64,000 nucleotides of DNA from Pseudoxanthomonas japonensis (GCF_010093445.1 NZ_PDWW01000001.1:334300-398299), one strand, 5' to 3'; positions 41,525-49,642 are shown, numbered from the stretch's first letter. Notes: generated from the sequence alone by a model not told the origin. Made by a program: numbers and translations.

Positions 41525-42625
41525 TCAGAAGAGTTCGCCTTGGGACCCTATCAGGCGGGGCGCCACGAATCTTGTGCAATCAAGACTAGGCATTCGACCA
41601 TAGCCAAGATTGCGATGGGCCTTCTCAAACCGTATCTGCAGCAGCTGGGCGAAAGGTCCCTCCCCTCGCATGCGAGCACCAAAACGGCTGTCGTAGTCCT
41701 TCCCTCCACGCATCTGCTGGATCAAGCTCATGACGTGGTTGGCCCTATCCGGATAGTGAAGCTCAAGCCACTCCCGCCAGATCTGAGTCAATTCATGCGG
41801 CAGCCGCAGCAGAACGAAGCCAGCAGATTGTGCGCCCTGCTCTCGCGCTGCTTGGAGGATCTGCTCCAGCTCATGGTCGTTGATCATGGGGATTACCGGG
41901 GCGACCAGCACGCCTACCGGCACGCCAGCGCTGCTGAGCGCTTTCATGGCGCGTAGCCGGGCATGAGGGGCGGCGGCCCGCGGCTCCATCTTGGCCGAGA
42001 GATGGTTGTCGAGCGTGGTGACCGAGAAATGCACCGACACCAGGCCTTCCTTTGCCATTTCTTGATAGATGTCCAGGTCGCGCTCAACCAGCGCCGACTT
42101 AGTGACCACGCTGACCGGGTGCTTGGTTTCCGCTAGCAACTCCAGACACGCCCTAGAAATGCCGTAGCGACGCTCTGTCGGCTGATAAGCATCGGTGTTA
42201 ATGCCCAGGGCGATCGGGGAGCATTGGTAGGACCGCTTGGACAGCTCGGCCCGAAGGAGTTCGGCCGCGTTGGGCTTGGCGAAGATCTTGGTCTCGAAGT
42301 CCAAGCCTGGGGAAAGATCCAGGTACGCATGGGACGGACGGGCAAAGCAGTAAACGCACCCGTGCTCACAGCCTTTGTAGGGGTTCACCGATTGGGAAAA
42401 GCCAATGTCAGGCGAATCGTTCCGGCTGATGATGGTTCTAGCCCGCTCCTCGGTCACCGTCGTCTGCGGACGCCCTGGCGGGTCCTCGTAGACCGAAGCC
42501 CAGCCATCGTCCACCCCCACCGCCGCGGTCGTTGCAAAGCGTCCGGTGACGTAGGACGCAGCGCCCCTGCCCTTTAAGGGAGCAGTCGGCCTCAGGGCGT
42601 TGGACTCCTCACTGTCCCAAGTCAC
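41525..42625 (-). CDS. Intact PA0069-family radical SAM protein (rescue copy)
   Basis: The protein has 366 residues from GTG 42625 with GGAG eight bases upstream. It is complete and collinear with the broken host gene (362 residues): GRGAASYVTGRF at the start, cluster cysteines 86, 90 and 93 in NPYKGCEHGCVYCFARPSHA, then YLDLSPGLDFETKIFAKPNA and GKDYDSRFGARMRGEG. It is a SPASM-less radical SAM enzyme of unknown reaction, related to spore-photoproduct-lyase-like proteins. DNA identity to the host halves is moderate only and codon use is that of the island. It lies next to the recombinase module, in the orientation of the host gene, and probably supplies the function lost on insertion. Confidence 0.93.
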   Translation of the reverse strand: MTWDSEESNALRPTAPLKGRGAASYVTGRFATTAAVGVDDGWASVYEDPPGRPQTTVTEERARTIISRNDSPDIGFSQSVNPYKGCEHGCVYCFARPSHAYLDLSPGLDFETKIFAKPNAAELLRAELSKRSYQCSPIALGINTDAYQPTERRYGISRACLELLAETKHPVSVVTKSALVERDLDIYQEMAKEGLVSVHFSVTTLDNHLSAKMEPRAAAPHARLRAMKALSSAGVPVGVLVAPVIPMINDHELEQILQAAREQGAQSAGFVLLRLPHELTQIWREWLELHYPDRANHVMSLIQQMRGGKDYDSRFGARMRGEGPFAQLLQIRFEKAHRNLGYGRMPSLDCTRFVAPRLIGSQGELF

Positions 42626-42636
42626 GGCAAGCTCCG

Positions 42637-42666
42637 TCCTCTGTTAGCATTAATACTAACAGAGGA
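42637..42666. promoter_or_regulatory. Perfect palindrome upstream of rescue gene
   Basis: The arms TCCTCTGTTAG and CTAACAGAGGA (11 bases each) enclose CATTAATA, itself A/T-rich and nearly symmetrical. It lies 12-41 bases upstream of the rescue gene start and 56 before the small HTH gene on the other strand, so it may be an operator shared by both or a recombinase site. Confidence 0.65.
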
Positions 42667-42721
42667 TGGATGGGTGATCCCTTTAATGGGCCCCAGTTAG
42701 GTGCGCGTGGGATGATGCGCC

Positions 42722-43189
42722 TTGGCCCGCCAGGTCCGACTACGTGTGAGCGATCCGACCGAGAAGAAGCTATCTCAGGCCCTGCAGAGACTGATAAAGG
42801 GCTCTCCGACCCATCCTAAGGTTCGGGCGAAGCTTGAAAAGCGGCAGGCTGCCGGCAAGCCCTACGGCCTGGTCTCCTTCTCCAACGTCGCCCTGGAAGC
42901 CGGTGTCAGCCGCACGCTGATCGGGCACGTCGACTGTGCTTATCCCAAGGTCCGCAACGCAATCCTCAAAGCCAAGAAGGCTTCTCCGGCGGCTGAAGTC
43001 GTCCGCGCACTTAGGCGAGAGATTGCTGAGCTGAAGAGCACACAGACCCAGCTGATCACAGTGTGCGCTTCGTTGCGAACTGAGCTCGATCGCGCCAAGG
43101 CGCGACTGGTCGATTTGGGTGACGATCCGACCGTCAAGCGGATGGGAGTCAACTTTCGTGCACGGCCCCCTAAGAAGCCAAATGCTTGA
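42722..43189 (+). CDS. TnpC-like HTH/coiled-coil accessory protein
   Basis: The protein has 155 residues from TTG 42722, since the frame is closed just upstream. The N-terminus is basic; VSFSNVALEAGVSRTLIGHV forms an HTH, and a coiled coil follows (SPAAEVVRALRREIAELKST, then TQLITVCASLRTELDRAKAR). This is the design of the small TnpC/DUF6262-like proteins that accompany recombinase pairs in Tn554-type transposons. Here, unusually, it is convergent to the recombinases and overlaps the last one by 20 bp instead of following on the same strand. It is likely an orientation or frequency factor. Confidence 0.75.
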   Translation: MARQVRLRVSDPTEKKLSQALQRLIKGSPTHPKVRAKLEKRQAAGKPYGLVSFSNVALEAGVSRTLIGHVDCAYPKVRNAILKAKKASPAAEVVRALRREIAELKSTQTQLITVCASLRTELDRAKARLVDLGDDPTVKRMGVNFRARPPKKPNA

Positions 43190-45221
43190 CCATGGCTTCT
43201 GCCTGTCTTTGTCTCCTTTGAACGATTGCGAGCGTTGTCAAATCGTTAGCATCCTTCGCCTGCTTCATGAGAAGGGCATTCTGATCGCGCCTCTCAATCC
43301 AGTACGCCGCGTGTTCGGTACTGATCTCAAGGCAACTGCAGCCGGCACAAAGTTCGACATGGGCAATGGCCAGATTCGGGCTGGTCGATGCCAAGACCGA
43401 GGCTCCTGCCCGTTGATTGCATAGACTCTTGGTCGGCAGCTGCGACGACCAGCACCTCCCATATGACGTGTTCCAGATCACAATCTCCTCTTCGCTCACA
43501 TAACGAAGGGCCCCCTGCTCGTCGAACTTAGCTTGCTCATCCACCAGATGAAGCTTGAGCTCTTTCCTCATCTCATCGACGTAACGAGAAAAGCCGCCTA
43601 CCACAGGCGCGCCTTTGAAGGTGATTGATCGTAGAACCTGGACCGCCGCCATCGTCTGCGCATCGTCACAGGCGGCCAGAAATGTCGGGTCATTGCCGAT
43701 GTAGTATTTGGAGGTAATCGCATCACTCACGTGCTTGAAATGCTCACTGATGGCCTTGAGCATCGTGGGATTAGTGCGAAAGACAAACGTGGCGAAGGTC
43801 GGACGCCACTGGTGGGGCCTGAGTCTGCCTTGCTTGTAAGCTTCGTGGTCCGGCGAGCTCAGCGCGCTGAGATCCACCCAGTTGAGAACGAAGGCGCGTT
43901 GAAACCGTGCGAGGTATCCGTTGGTCATGGGCCTAACTGAAGTCCCTACGGCAGGCAGTCCACCGTTAGTTTTCAGTACGACAAACAGGTCACTGATCTC
44001 ACCTAGCTCCCTGAACGTTGCCAGAAGTCGCGTCACCGCGAGAATCGCGCGTACCGTGGGTGGAAGGTAGTTCGAGCCCGCAGGGCGTGCGCCCACAATC
44101 CATTCGGCCGTACGTGGCTTTCCGCGCTTTGACGTGATTGCTTCCACGTAAAACAGCTCGATCATTCCATCGCGGCTCACTCTCTTTGAGAGACAGGATG
44201 GCCAACCGTCGTCCTTGACGGGTAGCGCTTTGAGGCTCAAGAGTTCATGGCTCCTCAGGCCTGTCCCTGCCTGAAGAACGATAGAACATGCCGCTACGCA
44301 CGATGTCAGCAAGTACCTAAGGACCACTAGCGGACTATCAAGGACAAACTCACGACCGTCTGCATCCAGCTTTGTTACTTGCTGGCTCAAAGGGAACTCG
44401 GCTCCAGCACCATTGGGCATCGGCACGCTCAACGTTGTTGCGAGCTCGTTGAGCTTGGCATACAAGGCCATCCGATCTACCGGCCTAATCTGCTCCCAGT
44501 CCTTCGCGAATCCGCGAATCCCTAACAGTGCTTCCATCGCCGACATGAGACCATCGGAAGACTCATCGATCATTCTGATCGCTGTATTGAGGATCGGAAT
44601 GGCCACCTGATCGGGAAGCGGAGGAATGGTGTCGGATCCTCGCTTGAGGCCCAGATCCTTTGTTACAACACTGAAAGGTTTGACGCCGTCGTAAGGAGGC
44701 AACTTAAATACCTTGCCGCCCAGCTTCGCAATAGCCCGTCGCTGCCTGTAGATCTGAGTGAGAATGTTGACGGATGGAATCACGCCGCCATGTGTAGGTT
44801 TGCGCGAAAGACCTGGCAAACCTGCGGGCTTGCGATCCTCTTGGTGAAGCTCCACTACCTCCGCAGCGAACGCCCATGTGTCCTGCGTGGTGATCTCGTC
44901 CAGATCCTCAATACCTTGACTGGTGAGAAACGTCGCCAGATCACCTAGCGCAATGACAGTCGCCGCGACCCCTCCTGCGGACTTTGCCTCTGACTCCTGG
45001 GGGTCATACACCAGCGACCAGACAAAGCACTTGAGGGAAAATAGGAGCGCCCTATGCTGTGGGTTGGTGAGTGACTCTCCGTTGCTCAGTGGTTTCGCCC
45101 ACTGAATTGTCGCGTATGTCTTCACCTGGCCTGGCGTTTCGTTCTTGATCACCCATGTGTCTGCGTCGAAGTCGACTCCAGCGAACTTCAGGTATGAATT
45201 GTTCTCAGCCTTCTTAGCCAT
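43170..45221 (-). CDS. Tyrosine recombinase, third of trio
   Basis: The protein has 683 residues from ATG 45221 with GGAG six bases upstream, three bases after the second recombinase. Catalytic residues are present: Arg323 in GTGLRSHELLSL, His470/Arg473 in LRPHQWRPTFATF, a histidine in ISEHFKHVSD and Tyr506 or 507 in SKYYIGND. A C-terminal tail of about 110 residues holds a Cys cluster (VELCAGCSCLEIS) likely to bind zinc. It is much longer than XerC-type enzymes but in the range of large transposon recombinases. Confidence 0.9.
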   Translation of the reverse strand: MAKKAENNSYLKFAGVDFDADTWVIKNETPGQVKTYATIQWAKPLSNGESLTNPQHRALLFSLKCFVWSLVYDPQESEAKSAGGVAATVIALGDLATFLTSQGIEDLDEITTQDTWAFAAEVVELHQEDRKPAGLPGLSRKPTHGGVIPSVNILTQIYRQRRAIAKLGGKVFKLPPYDGVKPFSVVTKDLGLKRGSDTIPPLPDQVAIPILNTAIRMIDESSDGLMSAMEALLGIRGFAKDWEQIRPVDRMALYAKLNELATTLSVPMPNGAGAEFPLSQQVTKLDADGREFVLDSPLVVLRYLLTSCVAACSIVLQAGTGLRSHELLSLKALPVKDDGWPSCLSKRVSRDGMIELFYVEAITSKRGKPRTAEWIVGARPAGSNYLPPTVRAILAVTRLLATFRELGEISDLFVVLKTNGGLPAVGTSVRPMTNGYLARFQRAFVLNWVDLSALSSPDHEAYKQGRLRPHQWRPTFATFVFRTNPTMLKAISEHFKHVSDAITSKYYIGNDPTFLAACDDAQTMAAVQVLRSITFKGAPVVGGFSRYVDEMRKELKLHLVDEQAKFDEQGALRYVSEEEIVIWNTSYGRCWSSQLPTKSLCNQRAGASVLASTSPNLAIAHVELCAGCSCLEISTEHAAYWIERRDQNALLMKQAKDANDLTTLAIVQRRQRQAEAMVKHLAS

Positions 45222-45224
45222 AGC

Positions 45225-47039
45225 TCACTCCAGCTCGGGGATTGGGTTTAGGTTGAGGCGGCCGATGCGGGCCAAGTCGGAGTCGGTGAGCCGCATCAAC
45301 GATGTGTTGAGTGCCTCTGCTGCCGGACCGTAGCGTTGATTGAAGCGGGCGGAGCCCATTGCCAATGCGGCCTGCTTGTACCTCTGCTGGAGCTGGATCC
45401 GCCGGGCCCAGAAGACGTCATGCAGCCGCATCACTTTTGTCGGGCATGCCGGACAGAGCCCATAGGCGGTGCACATGCGGCCATGAACTTGCCCAACAAC
45501 TGGACTCTGAAACGGATCCAGGCAGTCGTAACCAGGTGTAGCGGCAGAGCGATCTTCATAGTGGCCTCGTGGGTCGATCTTGCCGGCGCTGTCCTGATGG
45601 CGCTCCTTCATCGCCATGGCACCGGCCAAGGCCACTTCGTCACGGCGCTGCGCCTCACTCGATCGGTAGTTCCCGTCCGTCGTAGTCACACTGCTGTGGC
45701 CAAGCAAGATCCTTACCTTCTCTGAATCCTTCAGAAGGTCCCTCAGGTAGTCAGAACCAGCTTGCCTCAACGCATTGGCACCCGCCGGCTCAAGTCCACG
45801 TTCCTGGAAGAACTTGAGCTTGCGGCCCAGTGACAGGGAGTACAGTCCTCCCAATGGTTGGGCCAGCGATCTGACCGCACCTACCTTCCTGTTCTTGAAC
45901 TTGCTTACGTAGAGGAAGAAGTCCTGCTTGATACGCTTCGGAGCAGACCTTCGCATGTGCTTTGTCCAACGCTCAATAAACTCTACGACATTGCATGGAT
46001 TGAAGACCTCATCGCCCTTTGCAAAGGATCGGAAGACCATCTTCTTTGCACGTACTTTGTACGAGGAGAGCTTGTACTTGTTGTGAAGAACTCCGGCCTT
46101 CTTGTCGATGTCGGTAATCCTCAGGCAGCACAACGGCTGCTCGTTCCAGTGCGTGAAGCACTGCAGAATGATGAATGCCGGAATGAGGTCATTCACCTGA
46201 GGATTGATGATGCGCGCGAAGCCCGTATAGCCAAGACCTTCAATCGCTTCGAATAGCTTGTAGTCCGTCTTCTTCAACCACTCCCTCTCGGGAAGCATGC
46301 CGTCATAACGCTCGATAATCACGGCGCACAGCCCTTCGACCGTATGGAAATCCACCTGCCCTGTATCGAGAAGCGAGGCGAGCTTCTTGTCCACCTTTGT
46401 GAGTAGGCGATCGATCTCCTTGACCTGCTCCTCGTAGGCAGCGATGGCGGCCGCGAGCAGGTCCACGAACTGCTCCAAGGGAATGGTCTCTTTGCCCTTA
46501 CCCCGCTGTGTGTGTTGCCCCGACCATGAGTTCACCGGAATCTCATGATCTACTCCAAGTTCGGAGAGCGTAGGAGAGAGGCGCCCGACCAGCTTCTTGA
46601 GCGCGCTCAGTTTGTGCAACTTGTCGAAGTAGCTGCGCTTTGGCTTTCCGTCGGAGCCGGGTGCATCAAGCCAAGTCACGAAATCGCGAAACAGCTCTGC
46701 GCAGAGATCCTTGAGTTCCGCATTGGGCTTCACCTCGTTGAGAAATGAGATGAAGCCGTAGCGCAGGTCACGATGCGTTGCGGTCCGCGTTGTCTGTTTC
46801 TCGCTGGACATCACGGCAATCGTGGCCTCGGTGAGTTGGTCGCCGAGCGCAGGCAAGCTCAACCAAGGATCAAGCAGATACCACCTGTCATCCTCAGGGT
46901 TGGGATTCTCGGACCTTAGATGCATCTTTCCGCGTCGCAGATGGCGAGTGAAGGTGACTTTGAGCTTCCCCTCTTCCGGGGATTCGCCTTGGCCACCCTC
47001 ATTGCCTCCCGAGGTGTTGTCGAACCTGTTCTTCCTCAC
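45225..47039 (-). CDS. Tyrosine recombinase-like, second of trio, degenerate box I
   Basis: The protein has 604 residues from GTG 47039, overlapping the first recombinase stop (GTGA). It has the late catalytic elements Arg425 (ANALRQAGSDYLRDL), His448 in LLGHSSVTTT and Tyr458. The box I region reads FTHWNEQPLCCLRITDI where a conserved Arg is expected, and the His of HxxR is Asn422. A C-terminal Cys group (506, 523, 529, 532: MCTAYGLCPACPTK) may bind zinc. It resembles TnpB of Tn554 in size and layout. It may bind and position DNA with reduced or no cleavage activity of its own. Confidence 0.88.
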   Translation of the reverse strand: MRKNRFDNTSGGNEGGQGESPEEGKLKVTFTRHLRRGKMHLRSENPNPEDDRWYLLDPWLSLPALGDQLTEATIAVMSSEKQTTRTATHRDLRYGFISFLNEVKPNAELKDLCAELFRDFVTWLDAPGSDGKPKRSYFDKLHKLSALKKLVGRLSPTLSELGVDHEIPVNSWSGQHTQRGKGKETIPLEQFVDLLAAAIAAYEEQVKEIDRLLTKVDKKLASLLDTGQVDFHTVEGLCAVIIERYDGMLPEREWLKKTDYKLFEAIEGLGYTGFARIINPQVNDLIPAFIILQCFTHWNEQPLCCLRITDIDKKAGVLHNKYKLSSYKVRAKKMVFRSFAKGDEVFNPCNVVEFIERWTKHMRRSAPKRIKQDFFLYVSKFKNRKVGAVRSLAQPLGGLYSLSLGRKLKFFQERGLEPAGANALRQAGSDYLRDLLKDSEKVRILLGHSSVTTTDGNYRSSEAQRRDEVALAGAMAMKERHQDSAGKIDPRGHYEDRSAATPGYDCLDPFQSPVVGQVHGRMCTAYGLCPACPTKVMRLHDVFWARRIQLQQRYKQAALAMGSARFNQRYGPAAEALNTSLMRLTDSDLARIGRLNLNPIPELE

Positions 47040-48271
47040 AGTCCACGCTCGCTAAGGAGTTTCGTGAGGTGGCTTTGGTCTGCCTCGGAGAGCGCCTCTT
47101 CGAGCACGACGCTTGCATTCAGGTAGATCTTGTCTGTGGTTGTCTTGTCTCGGTGACCAAGCAATGCCTGGACCGTCTTGCCGGGATCCGGATTGCCGTT
47201 GAGCTTTTCCGCCGCGTAGTTGAACAAGGCAAACGAATGCCTGCAGCTGTGCGGACTCGGGACAGTTTGGCTGCCCACCCGCTCTGCCGCCTTTAGGGCT
47301 GCGCGTCGAAAGATCTTTCTGAAGTTTGCGGCAGACAGAGGAGAACCCGCAGCGCGATGGGCATGCTCGTGATTCACGAATATCCTGTCGTGAGCTTGAT
47401 CCGGCGATAGATTGGCGACGGCTGCCGCTCGCTCGTTCTTGATGTAGAGATCTAGCTCTTCCAGCAACCAGATCGGCAGCCGTACGTTGCGCTGATGGCC
47501 GCCCTTTGCTTTGACCTTGATGAAGCAAGCCGTGAGCGGATCCTGCTTTCCAATCTGCCAAAGGGGAAGGTCACTGCAGCTGCCGGCAAGACCTTCGCTG
47601 ATTCGACAACCCGTGTTGGCGAGATAGGTAAAAAGAAGCCTGTCCCTACTCAGTCCATTTCCCTCTTCGCTCGGCATGCGGCCCAAGATCGCCGCCATTT
47701 CTTCAATCAGCGCCGGCGGAATGTGCTTCACCAAGGCATCGACGGCGGGTGCCTTGGGCAGCTTCACGCGAGGAGCAAACACAAGCTTGGGTTCGCCCTT
47801 GACTAGGACGCGTCGCACATCGATGCGGTTCTTCAATCTTCCTTGGTTCTGGAGGTACTCCAAGGATCTCTTCGCAGTTGACACGCGCTTGAGGATGGTC
47901 GCGTCGGAGTAGACCTTCTGGGTTTGAGGACTGATGGTTTCCGACATGCTGTCGGCGTAGCCCTGGATCAGTTCCTCTGTGAAGTCCGTAAGAGGAACGC
48001 GAATGCTGTTGGCGTAGAGAAGCAGGTCCACGAGATCTTCAGCATTGGCCTTGCTGGTGTTCTCCTGATTGCGGAGCTGTGGCTTGCCAATGGGGCTGAC
48101 GCTTTCGGCCAGCAGGAAGTCAAACGCGTCTTGTATGGGCTCAAGAGTTCGGCGGTCGACTATGAAGTGAAAGCCCGCGGGTAGGCTCGTGGACTTTCCG
48201 AGCAGCTGGGCTGCTTGGCCTTTTCCTTTAACGGGAATGGCCTTGATGACCTTCGGTTGGTAGATGTCCAA
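47036..48271 (-). CDS. Tyrosine recombinase, first of trio
   Basis: The protein has 411 residues from TTG 48271 (AGGGA six bases upstream; a stop precedes with no ATG between). It has all catalytic residues: Arg223 in NTGCRISEGL, Lys255 in VKAKGG, His341 and Arg344 in PHSCRHSFALF, His373 in LLGHRDKTTTD and nucleophile Tyr383. An N-terminal core-binding domain (about 70-160) is typical. Being closest to the right end, it faces the terminal palindromes and heads the coupled trio. It is analogous to TnpA of Tn554. Confidence 0.93.
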   Translation of the reverse strand: MDIYQPKVIKAIPVKGKGQAAQLLGKSTSLPAGFHFIVDRRTLEPIQDAFDFLLAESVSPIGKPQLRNQENTSKANAEDLVDLLLYANSIRVPLTDFTEELIQGYADSMSETISPQTQKVYSDATILKRVSTAKRSLEYLQNQGRLKNRIDVRRVLVKGEPKLVFAPRVKLPKAPAVDALVKHIPPALIEEMAAILGRMPSEEGNGLSRDRLLFTYLANTGCRISEGLAGSCSDLPLWQIGKQDPLTACFIKVKAKGGHQRNVRLPIWLLEELDLYIKNERAAAVANLSPDQAHDRIFVNHEHAHRAAGSPLSAANFRKIFRRAALKAAERVGSQTVPSPHSCRHSFALFNYAAEKLNGNPDPGKTVQALLGHRDKTTTDKIYLNASVVLEEALSEADQSHLTKLLSERGL

Positions 48272-48431
48272 GTGATGTCCCTGATTACGACCGTGATAGA
48301 AAAATCACAGCTCGTTGTCGGGTGCAATTCGCAGCAAAGCTCCAAAGCTGCGAGGTGAACACGTTCGAACGAGAAGCAGGGCGGGAAGCTATTTGTTCAG
48401 TTATTTTCTGTCAATAGATACTGTTTATCCC

Positions 48432-48475
48432 ATACTGTATTGACTATTCAATACAGTATCGACTGAACAGTTCAG
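48432..48475. promoter_or_regulatory. Terminal palindromes at island right end
   Basis: ATACTGTATTGA-CTAT-TCAATACAGTAT (48432-48459) is a perfect 12-bp inverted repeat; CTGAAC-A-GTTCAG (48463-48475) follows only three bases on, ending 11 bases short of the element edge. They are the only sizeable perfect palindromes in the 215 bp between recombinase 1 and the junction. Likely recombinase-binding sites and/or an operator controlling the recombinase promoter. Confidence 0.7.
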
Positions 48476-48478
48476 TAG

Positions 48479-48496
48479 AGAACCATACCGTGCTCG
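48479..48496. other. Right attachment junction of the island
   Basis: Host coding sequence (minus strand GGC TGC GAG CAC GGT) stops at 48487, after which island bases encode MVLY and a TGA stop at 48472. The host codon GGT at 48487-48489 is the last one retained. Confidence 0.75.
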
Positions 48497-48735
48497 CAGC
48501 CGCGGTAGGGGTTGAGCGACTGGTCGAACGGAATGTCCGGCGACTGGTTGCGGGTGATGATGCTGCGCGCGACTTCCTCGATCACCCGGGTGTGTGGCGT
48601 GGACGTGACGTCGCCCTCGGTGTCGGCCTCGTGCCAGCCATCGTCGATGGCTTCCGGCGTGGTCACGGCGAAGCGGCCCGGCAGGTAGCCGGTGGAGCCT
48701 CGTCCCTTGATGCCCGGATGTTTCGGCGCGCGCAT
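48487..48735 (-). pseudogene. N-terminal part of disrupted PA0069-type radical SAM gene
   Basis: From ATG 48735 the frame gives 83 host residues ([20 protein letters not shown] at the start, [13 protein letters not shown] at the end) and then four residues from the island before a stop. It contains only the first cluster cysteine (Cys80). Joined to the fragment at 19765-20604 it restores CEHG-CSYC, an intact CxxxCxxC, and a protein of about 362 residues. The truncated peptide should be inactive. Confidence 0.93.
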
Positions 48736-48786
48736 CGGCGCACCTTACGACGGCGGCGTCGCAGCGCTGGAGATCCCCGCACCCGC

Positions 48787-49161
48787 CTACGGGCGGCGTT
48801 CGTCGAAGTGGGCGTTCAGTTCCATCACCAGCCGGCCGATTTCCGGGGTGATGCAGGTGTTGAACTGCGTGCGATCGATGCAGTTGCCATCGATACGCGC
48901 CGCGCGCTCCTTCAGGCCGTAGCGTGCCAGCAGGTTGCGCGCCTCGCGGAAGCAGGTCTCGCCGCGCGAACCGACGCGCAGCGGTCCGTGCACCCTCGTG
49001 CAGTAGGTCATGGCCGTGGCCAGCGCGGCGGCATTGACCGCGTACAGCGAGGCTCCCGGGGAGGACGCAGCATCCGCCGTGTTTTGCGCCCAGGCCGGCC
49101 GCCCGACGACGAGGGCGAGCAACGCGGCGGAGGCGAGCAGGGCGCGTTGCCGGGACGACAT
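48787..49161 (-). CDS. Small exported protein
   Basis: The protein has 124 residues from ATG 49161 (MSSRQRALLASAALLALVVG), with a signal peptide probably cleaved after PAWA. The mature protein has four cysteines (in MTYCTRVHG, GETCFREA, GNCIDRTQFNTCI) that could form two disulfides. The family is not recognised. It is the last gene of the adhesin operon, starting four bases after the DUF4019 stop, and 51 bp upstream of the broken radical SAM gene. A role in adhesin export or anchoring can be guessed from context only. Confidence 0.75.
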   Translation of the reverse strand: MSSRQRALLASAALLALVVGRPAWAQNTADAASSPGASLYAVNAAALATAMTYCTRVHGPLRVGSRGETCFREARNLLARYGLKERAARIDGNCIDRTQFNTCITPEIGRLVMELNAHFDERRP

Positions 49162-49165
49162 GCCG

Positions 49166-49642
49166 TCACTCCACCACATAGCCGCTCAGGCGCGCAGTGC
49201 CGTCCTCGTCGATGCGCAGCGATACCAGTTCGCGTACCGACCGGCCGCCGCTGGCCCGTGCGAGCAGTTCGACACTGACGTAGTGGCCTGCGGGGGCGCC
49301 CTGCTTGCCATCGTGGAACTGGCGGCTCACCGACAGCCACTGGCGGTCGGCCAGCGTGCCGTGTCGCTGGCGCGCGGCCGTGATGCCCGCGATGAAGGCC
49401 TCGCGCGTGACGGCGCGCTTGGCGACCGGCGACGCGCCATCCCACAGCTCACCGGCCCGGCCGGCGTCGACCAGCGTGGCGGCCTGGACGGCGGCATCGA
49501 GTGCCGCGCCGGGCGCGAGCACGCGCGCGGCGATCGCCGGCGTCGCCGACGGGGATGGCGACTGCGCACGGGCGACACTGACCGGCACCGTCGCCAGCAG
49601 CATGGCGATCAAGCATGCCCCGAAGCGCTCAACGCGTGCCAT
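49166..49642 (-). CDS. DUF4019 protein, exported
   Basis: The protein has 158 residues, with signal peptide (ACLIAMLLATVPVSVARAQ). The mature part fits DUF4019: AATLVDAGRAGELWDGASPV, VTREAFIAGITAARQRHGTL, SRQFHDGKQGAPAGHYVSVE, REVLSL-like VRELVSLRIDEDG. The start overlaps the end of the TpgA-like gene by 14 bp, so it is surely co-transcribed. Function of DUF4019 proteins is unknown; here it belongs to the envelope operon of a trimeric adhesin. Confidence 0.82.
   Translation of the reverse strand: MARVERFGACLIAMLLATVPVSVARAQSPSPSATPAIAARVLAPGAALDAAVQAATLVDAGRAGELWDGASPVAKRAVTREAFIAGITAARQRHGTLADRQWLSVSRQFHDGKQGAPAGHYVSVELLARASGGRSVRELVSLRIDEDGTARLSGYVVE

Larger units (their letters stand above)
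20605..48486. mobile_element. 27.9-kb island inserted in radical SAM gene by a recombinase trio
   Basis: The two host gene fragments on either side join into one 362-residue frame, which fixes the ends to within a few bases. The intervening DNA is visibly richer in A/T with mixed codon use, in contrast to the core. Three coupled tyrosine recombinase genes and a small HTH/coiled-coil gene occupy the right end, as in Tn554-type elements. A complete homologue of the broken target gene lies inside at 41525-42625. Cargo includes nucleases, a ubiquitin-like conjugation cassette, two HTH regulators and unknown genes. No relaxase, conjugation, capsid or replication gene is seen, so movement probably relies on the recombinases plus borrowed transfer routes. 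Confidence 0.92.

Noticed and set aside
20605..48486. Prophage or conjugative element
   Set aside because: No capsid, tail, terminase, lysis, relaxase, coupling protein or type IV secretion gene is present; only the recombinase module points to mobility.
20605..48486. CRISPR array in the island
   Set aside because: No regularly spaced short direct repeats were seen; the repeats present are isolated palindromes.
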